A stretch of DNA of 64,000 nt from Pisolithus tinctorius (lineage: Eukaryota; Basidiomycota; Agaricomycetes; Boletales; Pisolithaceae), in NCBI GenBank assembly GCA_024663395.1, contig JANFAH010000017.1:620001-684000 (forward strand), written 5' to 3'. The position numbers were made by a program, and so were the translations under genes. Shown in pieces: positions 56,293-64,000 of this stretch. The notes beneath the pieces were generated by a model. It was not told the DNA's origin. It was given only the letters and a program-made list of their open reading frames with translations, and did no database searches. Position 1 is the stretch's first letter. Every line of letters begins with the position of its first letter.

Positions 56293-56381
56293 TGTCACAC
56301 ACCAAAGGTGTTGTGGACATGGTTACAGCTGACTCTGCCTAACTTGTCGACAAGTTGCACACAATGCCCATGCATGCAGAT
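56293..56381 (+). repeat. LTR-B2 start, interrupted by chromovirus A2
   Basis: TGTCACACACCAAAGGTGTT and on for 89 bases, identical in layout to 3716-3804, then cut by the LTR of A2. The last five bases, CAGAT, are the expected target duplication; its partner lies beyond the window. Confidence 0.75.
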
Positions 56382-57095
56382 TGTCAAGTCCGGGCCTACT
56401 CTGACCAACTCCGACACTATACAAGGTCTAGAGAGTGGTTCGGAAGCAAGTCCGACAGGGGAGAATGAAACTCCGACTAGCAGAGTGTTGGCAGGAATGA
56501 AGTCCGCTGAGACAGAGGTGGAGTGGAGTGAGGGCGTTGGGTTTAGCTCATGCGCTACCCCCTTGCACAATCTCAGCCCTCATATTTCAGAGGGAGAGTA
56601 CGGACGGAGAGTCGGAGATAATTCCAACAGACAGAAGACGGAATCAGAGGGAGTAGGAACTAAGTTGATATTCGTACTGAAGAACAGTGGAGTACAGTAC
56701 ATGCTTTTATACTGCTACGGAGGTACAGTAACCGGAATCGGAACTGACATACAGAGACTCATAAATTTTCAAGTAAAACTTCCTGGACGACGAACAAAGG
56801 GTAGACGGAGGACATACGAACGGGTAACACAGAACATCTAGAAAAGGAAATAGTCCAGACGCTGGACCATGCGGTGAGCACGCTGCGGAGTACCTGACTG
56901 CGAAGGTAGTCACATGACCCCTCAGAGAACGGACCGCTTGGTCCGGTAGGGGAGTAACACAAGTCCGACAACAGTCGGAGCGGAGATGGTTCGTAGACGA
57001 TAGAAGGTGGGCGGAGTTGGTGCGGAGTGAGCGAATGACCGGCGGAAAAGGTTGCGGAGTGAGTAAAGACCTATGACGAACGCACAGTTATGACA
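56382..57095 (-). repeat. 3' LTR of chromovirus A2 (714 bp)
   Basis: Plus strand TGTCAAGTCCGGGCC...CAGTTATGACA, the reverse complement of the A LTR. Exactly 714 bp, as in A1. Confidence 0.93.
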
Positions 57096-57110
57096 GTGCC
57101 CCCCCCCCTA
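57096..57110 (-). promoter_or_regulatory. Polypurine tract of A2
   Basis: On the minus strand a G-rich run (TAGGGGGGGGGGCAC) lies immediately before the 3' LTR, as in A1. Confidence 0.65.
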
Positions 57111-57289
57111 GGGCCTGAACCCCTGCAGGCCATATGTATGGAACGAGATCAACACGAGTTGATCATTTGAAATTACTTTGATGCCTCGAGGATAATGGCT
57201 TTAGCCGCGGCGGAGCTCCATCGGAGTTCGAAGTACTGCTTAAAAACACGTGTTAGGGTACTGAACCTTCGTCCTTTCCTCCCATCATC

Positions 57290-58518
57290 ATGCCTTCCCA
57301 GCGCCAGAGCAACACCCCCCAGCCAACCCCCGGCCACGTCCGCGACTACTCTCAAGTCGCAGATGAAGAACTGGTCGTCCTTACTGACGACTCCACCAAC
57401 ACTGAGTGGGAGAAGTCCGCGGAGAAGGTGCGCCAACGAGAGGAGACCGAGCAGAGAGAGAGAGAACACGAAGCAGAGCGCAAGGCCAAGCGTGAGGAGG
57501 CCAAGAGGTGGAAGGTGGAGGAGGAGAGGTTGGAGGCAGAGCGGAGGAAGAGGAGGCTCGAAGGAAGAAGGCGGCAGAGGAGGAGGCAGAAAGGCAGAGG
57601 CAGAGGGCCTCTGCGGAGAGGGCCCAGGCCAGGCAAGACGAGGCCACACAGAGGTGAGTGGCGGAGTACTGTGAGTCAGGCGGAGCTGACTCAATTTTTA
57701 TTTTTTATGTTTTGACCTTACTCTACCTCAGGTTAACCGGCGTGGTGTACGACGTCAACACCGCCCAGAAGGTCCCTGGGGCCTCTGTGGTGGTCACCAC
57801 GACCAGAAGGGCCCCCTGCACTCGCTGTATAGCGAGTCTGACAGCAGGACAGTGCGAGCCGGGACAAGGTAAAACCAGGGCCTGCGTGCCCTGTCACAAC
57901 AAGAAGAAGACCTGCAGTTGGACGCGGGAAGAGGCGGCAGCGGGACCCTCGCGGAAGAGAGCAGGGACAGGGAGCTCCCGAGGGGAGAAGAAGAAGAGGA
58001 CGCGAGGGAAGGGAAAGGAGAAAGCGACAGAGATGGAGGAAGCGGATGACGAGCGGGAGGTAGGCGGAGAAGACGAGCCGGCAACCCCACTCGAGGGTCC
58101 CTCTGGTGCGAAAGTCCACACACGGTGGGCGGAGTGGGAGCAGGAGCGGCAACTGCAGGCCATGGAGAGGCAGGCCAAAGCGCACGAGACCACTGCGCTG
58201 GCCTTCGAGAGGATGGCAGAGGCAGCGGAGCGGATGGCGGTGGCTGCAGAGCAGACAGCCAATGAGTGGGCGCTGTACCGCACATGGGCGGAGTGGGCGG
58301 AGATGAGGAGGAGGGAGGATGCGCGAGAGGCCAGGATGGCCGAGCTCGAGTGCACAGGTGGAGGATGGAAGAGGCCTCAGTCGGAGGCAGCAGAAGACAA
58401 GAACGAAGCAGCGGACGAAGGTGCGGAGGGGGATAACGAGGAAGAGGAAGAAGTCAGAGGAGAGAAGGAAGGCGGAGAAGAACAGGAGGGTGGCGGAGAA
58501 CAAGCGATGGAAGAGTAG
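57290..58518 (+). pseudogene. Antisense accessory gene of A2: coiled coil plus Zn2Cys6-like cluster
   Basis: Counterpart of 31266-32528, opposite to pol. Exon 1 57290-57653 (MPSQRQSNTPQPTPGHVRDY, coiled coil), intron 57654-57731 (78 bp, GTGAGT...CTCAG), exon 2 57732-58518. Exon 2 is fully open: LTGVVYDVNT, the cluster CTRC-x8-C-x9-CVPC-x6-C (57811-57915), a basic KKKRTRGKGKEK patch, an EWALYRTWAEWAEM helix and an acidic end. Exon 1 is 28 bases shorter than in A1, so its last third is out of frame with exon 2 in this copy. A CT-rich stretch and CACGTG (57247-57252) precede the start. The gene converges with pol, with a T-run between them (58541-58560). Function unknown; the cluster suggests zinc and perhaps DNA binding. 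Confidence 0.75.
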
Positions 58519-58718
58519 AGTTGTTTTGTTTTTCTTTTCTCTTTTTTTTTTTTTTTTTTTCTTTAGTTTGTATATTTTTGTACTACTATGAAATAGACTT
58601 GTGATTTTGTTTGCGACTCTGAGAAGTGAAATAGACAAGCGGAGAAAATGCTAAAGTACTTAAGGTAGTTTGGTGAGGGGCGGAGTTGGCCAGCGGAGGA
58701 AGGTTATGTGGGCGGAGT

Positions 58719-61700
58719 TTATGGCGGAGGTTGGTATGGGCCAGGTTTGTGCGGATAGCATTCATGGAAAGCAGAAACTATGTCGGAAGCGTGATCTAGC
58801 TCAGTTGCAAGCAACCAAGAGGTTTCTTCGTCAGTGTTCTCGTAACCAGCCCAGCGGACTAGATACAAGAGTTGACAATGGCGGCGACGGCGGTCCACCT
58901 TAGAGTCGAGTATCTCTGATACTTCGTACTCAAGGTCACCATCGACATCTACTGGCGGAGGCGGAGGTTGTTGTCGGTTTGGGAAAGGGTTAGCCGCTGC
59001 GGCTTCCAGTTGTGAGACATGGAAGACCGGATGTACCGAGCGCATAGAGTCAGGGAGCTTAAGGGTGACAGAATGCGTACCTGGCCTGGCCAGGACGGTG
59101 AACGGACCTAAGTACTTTTTGGAGAGTTTTTCTGAAGGACGAGTGAAGCGGAAGTACTTGGCTTTGACATAGGCCTGTTCTCCGACCTTGAACTCAGGTG
59201 GAGGTATGTGTTTAGCATCTGCTGGACCCTGGTAGCGCTGTTGAGCGGCGGACATTTCGGAGCGGAGGAAGTCATGAAGGGCAGAGAGCTCGACGACATA
59301 GTCATGAGCCCTTGGAGAAGTGAAGTCTTGGTCAGGGACCACAGACAGGTTTGGATGGTATCCCTTGTTAGCGAAGAAGGGAGAGACTCCAGTAGTTGCA
59401 CTTGGTGCGTTGTTGAAAGCGAACTCTGCTAGAGGTAACAGCTCAGCCCAGTTGTCTTGTTGGTAGTTACAGTAAACACGAAGGTACTGCTCGAGGGTCT
59501 GGTTCGTTCGCTCGGTCTGGCCATCGCCTTCTGGGTGGTAACCCGAAGTGAAGTGAAGGCGCATATCAAGGGCTTTTCCTAGAGAGCGGAAGAAGTGTGA
59601 GACGAACTCAGGACCTCTGTCGGAGGTGACATTAGCTGGTACTCCATGCTTGGAGAAGACATGGGTTAGGAAGAGCTTAGCGAGTTCGGCGGAGGTGACG
59701 GAATCGTGGGTGGGGATGAACACCGCTTGCTTTGAGAGGCGGTCTACTACCACGAGTATGGCGGAGTAGCCATCGGAGTTGGGGAGGTGTTCGATGAAGT
59801 CCATGGAGATGGAGTTCCAAGGTCTCTCTGGGACGGGAAGTTGCTTCAGTAGACCATAAGGGCGGTGGCGCAGAGTGTTGCTCCGTCCACAGGTGGTGCA
59901 AGACCTGACGTACTCCCTCATGTCGGTTGGGCCACACGTAGTCCCTGTGGACGAGTTCTAGGGTGCAGTTTTGCCCGAAATGGCCTGCTAGAGGATGATC
60001 ATGCTTGAACCGAAGCACTCGAAGGCGGAGGTCATCAATGTCAGGGACAAAGATACGACCGTCAAGGCGGAGTAGACCATCGGAGTCCAGGGACCACTGA
60101 GGCTTAGTCGGAGTTGGGAGATGGCTGGCGGAGACAGGGTCGGAGGGTAGGGCGGAGATGATGTCGGAGTGCAAGCACTCAACGTCGAAGACCATGGCGG
60201 CGCAGAGTACAGGTGCCAAGAGGGTGGTGGTACGGAGGGACGATGCAAGTTGCTCCTGTGTAAACATAGGGCGGAGATTGTGAGGATTTACCTGCGCGTA
60301 GTCCCTATCCCCCCCTTTTGGGTAGACGTCCCAACGTCGCGTAAGTGCGTCGGGTTTGGCTCCTAGGCGGCCAGGGCGGAAGCGGATAGAAAGATTAAAC
60401 TGGGAAAGGTACTCTGACCAGCGGGCCTGTCGACGAGTGAGAACCTTAGAGGTGGAAAAGTACTCAAGGTTTTTGTGGTCCGTCACCACGTCGACAGGCA
60501 AGGCGGAGCCTTCTAAGTAATGCCGCCAATGGCGGAAGGCCTCGAAGATAGCCAACAGCTCCTTGTCGTGGGTATCATAGTTGAGTTCTGGCGTGGTCAT
60601 GGTGCAAGAGTAGAAAGCGACTGGGCGGAGTTCACTGTCAGAGCAGGTGATCGACAAAATGCCACCAATGGCATAGTCGGAGGCGTCGGTTTCAACTGTA
60701 AGCGGAGCGTCAGGGACCCAATGAGTGAGAATGGGAGCGGAGCTGAAGGCATCCTTCAGGCGGAGGAAAGTGGAGCGGCACTCCTCGCAAAAGTTCCAAG
60801 GAGCACCCTTTCGCGTGAGGCAAGTGAGTGGAGCGATGATGTCGGAGTAGTTATTAATGAATCGTCTATAGAAATTTGCGAAACCAAGGAAAGACCGGAT
60901 GTCTCGCACCTTCTGCGGCTCAGGCCAGTCGCGGACTGCCTGAACCTTCTCAGCGGACATGGTGAGACCGGAGGGAGAAAGGACATAACTGAGGTACTCG
61001 ACGGAGTCGGAGTGAAACTTGCACTTCTCTGGCTTGGCATAAAGGCCATGCTTTCGAAGGCGGCGGAGTACCTCTTTTACGTGTTCGTGATGCAACTCCA
61101 TGTCCTGCAAATAGATTAAGATGTCATCGAGGTACACCATGACGCAGACATCGAGCATGTCTGCAAAGATGCTATTGATGAATCGCTGGAAGGCCGCAGG
61201 CGCGTTAGTCAGACCGAATGGCATTACCCGCCACTCGTAAGAACCATAACGAGTGCGGAATGCTGTTTTCCATTCATCTCCGTCTGCGATGCAGACTAGA
61301 TGATAGGCATGGCAGAGGTCAATCTTGGTATAGACTTTAGTGCGGCTTGGGGAGTCGAGTAGGTCGGAGATGAGTGGCAGCGGATAGCGGTCTTTTTTCG
61401 TGATTTTATTGAGTCCTCGATAATCAACGCAGAGGCAGAGTGAACTGTCCTTCTTCTTCATGAAGAGGACAGGGGCACCGTGAGCGGAGGTGGACTGCTT
61501 GATGAAACCGTAGCCAAGATGCTCGTCAATGAAGGTGCGGAGAGCTTCAAGCTCTGGCGGAGAAAGAGAGTAGATCGTGCCAATGGGCGGAGAAGCTCCT
61601 TCCTCGAGGTCGATCTTGAGATCGAACGAGCGGTGTGGCGGAAGTTCTGTGGCCTTGTCTTTACTAAAGACGTCAGTGAACTCATGATACTCAGGAGGAA

Positions 61701-62430
61701 CCAAGGAGAGGTCAGGAGGCGGAGAGGAAGCAGAGGACGCATGAAGCTTCACATCATCAGCGGAGAGCTGTAAGTGGAACTGTCTAGAGCCAGGGAGAGC
61801 ACAGGCTCTGACATACGCAGCAGCATTGATGAGTGAGACGAGCGGAGCGGAGCGCAGCGAGTCTGTCGGAGGTGCAGTTGGAGCTGCAAACGGAGCGGAG
61901 GGTGTCGGATCCGAAGCGGAGGTCGCAGCGGAAGGTGACGAAGGCGCCTGGGGCATCGGCATTCCTTGTAGCGGTGGTTTGAACGATATACTGCCCAGTA
62001 CCCAGTCAATCGACGGATTGAAGTGGGTGAGCCAGTTGTGTCCTAATACCAGCGAACATGAAGAATCCAATGGAGTAACATAAAACGAAGTGGAATTGAC
62101 ATTGCTGGAAGGAAAGTGGAGGGAAAGATCTACTTCTTGAGAAATGACAGCATTTGTACTACCATCGAACAAGCGGAGCGGAATTGGCGGAGAAACGGAG
62201 GAAACAGGAATGGCATATTTTTTAATTACAGACGGATCTACGAAGCAATGAGAACAACCAGAATCAATCAACGCAGAAACAGTATCAACAGAATAATCCG
62301 GAAGAGGTACAGACGGAAGTAAAGTGTTGGGACTAGAAAGAGTGGACGCGTTGAGTCGGATGTCCGGTTGTGCACAGTTGGGTTCAACGCTTCCTCCAGG
62401 CTGTGCGAGCTCCCTGGAGGAGCGGACTAA
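58719..62430 (-). pseudogene. pol: Pol of chromovirus A2, nearly intact
   Basis: Entered by -1 frameshifting at the end of gag. Protease LIDSGCSHCF (about 62275-62245); RT with TKIDLCHAYHLV and intact YLDD (near 61130); RNase H VETDASDYAIGG (60690) and RQARWSEYLSQFNLS (60420); integrase zinc region from HPLAGHFGQN (59985). Near 59920-59935 the sequence is 8 bases shorter than in A1, so the first frame ends in unrelated residues while MREYVRSCTTCGRSN resumes in the next frame at 59921. The core keeps SMDFIEHLP, TSDRGPEFVS and DGQTERTNQ, and the C-terminus has the chromodomain YEVSEILDSK...YLVRWAGYENTDEETSW (58790-58940), thought to guide integration to marked chromatin. Ends at 58719. Confidence 0.9.
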
Positions 62431-62436
62431 TTTTTT
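62392..62436 (-). promoter_or_regulatory. -1 frameshift signal of A2
   Basis: On the minus strand, A AAA AAT (62436-62430), stop TAG (62429-62427), then the stem TCCTCCAGG (62421-62413) / CCTGGAGGA (62400-62392). Identical in layout to A1. Confidence 0.8.
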
Positions 62437-63698
62437 GACTCTGCCTTCTCCGCAGGCGGAGTAGGCGGAGTTTCAGCCGTAGCTGCACGGGCTTTGGCTG
62501 TGTGAGAGGTGGACTTGGGACAGTCCTTGGCGGAATGACCAGCCTCGCCACAGAAGAGGCAGAGGTTGTTCTTCATCCTGCGCTGACGTTCAACGGAGGT
62601 GAGCTTGCCATCCTTGCCCAGAAGATGGGCAATATCGGACTTGGGCGGATCTTTCTGCCTGCCCTTGCCCTTGGCGTCGGACTTCGGAGCGGAGGACGAG
62701 GAGGACAACGTCTTAGGTTTATTGTCGGAGTTGGAAGACTGTGACTTGTCGGAGGCAGACTTGGTGGTACGTGAGATTTCTGCTTTGCGCTCCCAGTAGT
62801 GCGCATCGATGGTCTGAGCGAGTTCACGGAGTTGTGTGAGGGTGGAAGGCTTTCCGATGCGAGCGATCTCATCCTTGATGCGGTCTGGAAGTCCGCTATA
62901 GAAGCGGTGGCGGAGCGCACCGACACCATAGTCCTTGACCTGTGAAGCCCAGCGATTGAACTCCACGACGTATTTGGTAATTCGAGAACCATCCTTCATG
63001 GTGAGGTTCTCGAGTTGTTGGACGGCATCCGCTATGGCATCATGCGGACTGAAGTTAGTTGTGAGCTCTTGTAAGAACTCGTGATAGTCGTCCATCCAGA
63101 GCGGGCGGTCATAGTTGTCAGGGTTTAGTAGATCTGGCTCAAACCAAGCCAGGGCCATACCCTTGAGATAAGACTGAGCGAAGGTAACCTTGGCTCTGTC
63201 GGAGCGGAATGCGCGGGGGCGGTCTTGGAAGTTCAGCTTGCATTGTACGAGGAACTCGCGGAGTTTCTTAGGGTCGGAGCCATCGAAGGTGTCGGGCTCA
63301 CGGACTTTGGTTTTTGGAGCGGAGTCCCCAGTGTGCGAACTAGACCGTGCAAGTGCATGGACAGCTCTAGCAAGAGCTACAAGGGGATCCTCTGGCGGCT
63401 CAGCCGGGTCTTTGGGGACATCCCCATCACCGCTGCCCCCGCCGTCGGGATCACCATCAGGATAGTCAGGGTCGGGGTCGGGTCCATCATCTCGGTTTCG
63501 AGGAGATGGAGTATGGAAAGTTGTTGGGTGGAGGTCAGAGCAACCAGCTTGCGAAGCACTTTCGCCTTCAGCGCGAGAGCGGCGTCGAGCGGAGAAGGAC
63601 TGGAATTGTTCAACGACGGAAGGGAGTCGACGCGGATTAGCTAGCGCTACAGCGAGGTTCTCAGCGACCTCTCTCTGGGATTGAGCTCGAGTTCTCAT
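62427..63698 (-). CDS. gag: Gag of chromovirus A2
   Basis: Intact 423-aa Gag, the same length as in A1 despite compensating small indels (e.g. ADAV added near residue 235, MFKSD missing near 375). Start ATG 63698 (MRTRAQSQREVAENLAVALA). Capsid-like FDGSDPKKLREFLVQCKL, YLKGMALAWFEPDLL; zinc knuckle CLFCGEAGHSAKDC; ends in the frameshift signal. Arg residues lost in A1 are kept here (e.g. FQDRPRAFRSDR). Confidence 0.92.
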   Translation of the reverse strand: MRTRAQSQREVAENLAVALANPRRLPSVVEQFQSFSARRRSRAEGESASQAGCSDLHPTTFHTPSPRNRDDGPDPDPDYPDGDPDGGGSGDGDVPKDPAEPPEDPLVALARAVHALARSSSHTGDSAPKTKVREPDTFDGSDPKKLREFLVQCKLNFQDRPRAFRSDRAKVTFAQSYLKGMALAWFEPDLLNPDNYDRPLWMDDYHEFLQELTTNFSPHDAIADAVQQLENLTMKDGSRITKYVVEFNRWASQVKDYGVGALRHRFYSGLPDRIKDEIARIGKPSTLTQLRELAQTIDAHYWERKAEISRTTKSASDKSQSSNSDNKPKTLSSSSSAPKSDAKGKGRQKDPPKSDIAHLLGKDGKLTSVERQRRMKNNLCLFCGEAGHSAKDCPKSTSHTAKARAATAETPPTPPAEKAESKN

Positions 63699-63760
63699 AA
63701 CGGTGTAAGTTTTTTTGGAAGACAGAAAAGGAGATCGTACAAGTGCAAGTACGAATATAC

Positions 63761-64000
63761 TGTCAAGTCCGGGCCTACTCCGACCAACTCCGACGCTATA
63801 CAAGGTCTAGAGAGTGGTTCGGAAGCAAGTCCGACAGGGGAGAACGAAACTCCGACTAGTGGAGTGTTGGCAGGAACGAAGTCCGCCGAGACAGAGGTGG
63901 AGCGGAGTGAGGGCGTCGGGTTTAGCTCGTGCGCTACCCCCTTGCACAATCTCAGCCCTCGTATTTCAGAGGGAGAGTACGGACGGAGAGTCGGAGATAA
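63761..64000 (-). repeat. 5' LTR of chromovirus A2, partial
   Basis: The inner 240 bases of the LTR, starting TGTCAAGTCCGGGCC. The remainder and the target duplication lie outside the window. Confidence 0.92.

Larger units (their letters stand above)
56382..64000 (-). mobile_element. Ty3/Gypsy chromovirus, copy A2 (5' end beyond the window)
   Basis: Same family as A1, on the minus strand: 3' LTR 56382-57095, antisense gene 57290-58518, pol 58719-62430, gag 62427-63698, 5' LTR from 63761 (first 240 bases from the inner end present). Gag is intact. Pol keeps DSGCSH, YLDD, SDRGPEF and DGQTER, with one frameshift in the integrase zinc region. It is markedly richer in CpG than A1, which suggests a younger or less methylated copy. 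Confidence 0.92.

Noticed and set aside
61480..63644. Open frames antisense to gag and pol of A2 (e.g. 63225-63644, 60520-61119) and the corresponding ones in A1
   Set aside because: They are shadows of the coding strand with no independent motif, unlike the spliced antisense gene at 57290-58518, which lies outside pol.

Overview
The window is a transposon graveyard from a filamentous basidiomycete, most likely an agaricomycete mushroom. The evidence is short GT..AG introns (48-84 bp), a KDZ-family transposase, a Plavaka transposase fragment, a chromodomain Ty3/Gypsy element and gag/pol lineages typical of agaricomycetes. I recognise no intact single-copy host gene. The only host-derived sequence is a broken, intronless copy of a sterol dehydrogenase gene (ERG26-like). 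No rRNA, tRNA, CRISPR array or bacterial signal was seen.

Layout. 1-3826: old debris with a truncated Plavaka transposase, several pieces of one LTR family (here called LTR-B2) and an irregular minisatellite. 3835-23372: one giant (about 19.5 kb) DNA transposon. It is bounded by an 8-bp target duplication (AGAGAGAC) and by long terminal inverted repeats made largely of 43-bp and 21-bp minisatellites. It carries a multi-exon KDZ transposase (minus strand), an uncharacterised minus-strand gene and an uncharacterised plus-strand gene. The last two diverge from a shared inverted segment and have leaders made of repeated splice-site-like units. A 1.8-kb solo LTR (LTR-B) sits between them. 23381-25300: the rest of the LTR-B2 copy the giant element landed in, then a second LTR-B. 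25301-33435: complete Gypsy chromovirus copy A1 (714-bp LTRs, TSD GGTTG). 33441-46383: two truncated Gypsy elements of a second lineage (B and D), the second carrying solo LTRs inside pol. 46384-54577: LTR element C, with a gag remnant, a degenerate tandem array and the ERG26-like pseudogene, nested in the LTR of D. 55218-56381: LTR and gag scraps. 56382-64000: chromovirus copy A2 on the minus strand, better preserved, cut by the window end inside its 5' LTR.

How the parts work together. The giant element has the parts expected of a self-mobilising DNA transposon: termini, target duplication and transposase. Its transposase now holds several in-frame TGA codons. The chromovirus has gag, a strong -1 frameshift signal, then protease-RT-RNase H-integrase-chromodomain. 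It also has an extra spliced gene on the opposite strand between pol and the 3' LTR, coding for a coiled-coil protein with a Zn2Cys6-like cysteine cluster. Across the window decay is dominated by CpG to TpG/CpA change: nearly every nonsense codon I traced is TGA where the family has CGA (Arg).

Coordinates of LTRs, target duplications, gag, splice sites and the frameshift signal were read base by base. Inner boundaries of repeats and some exon limits are approximate.
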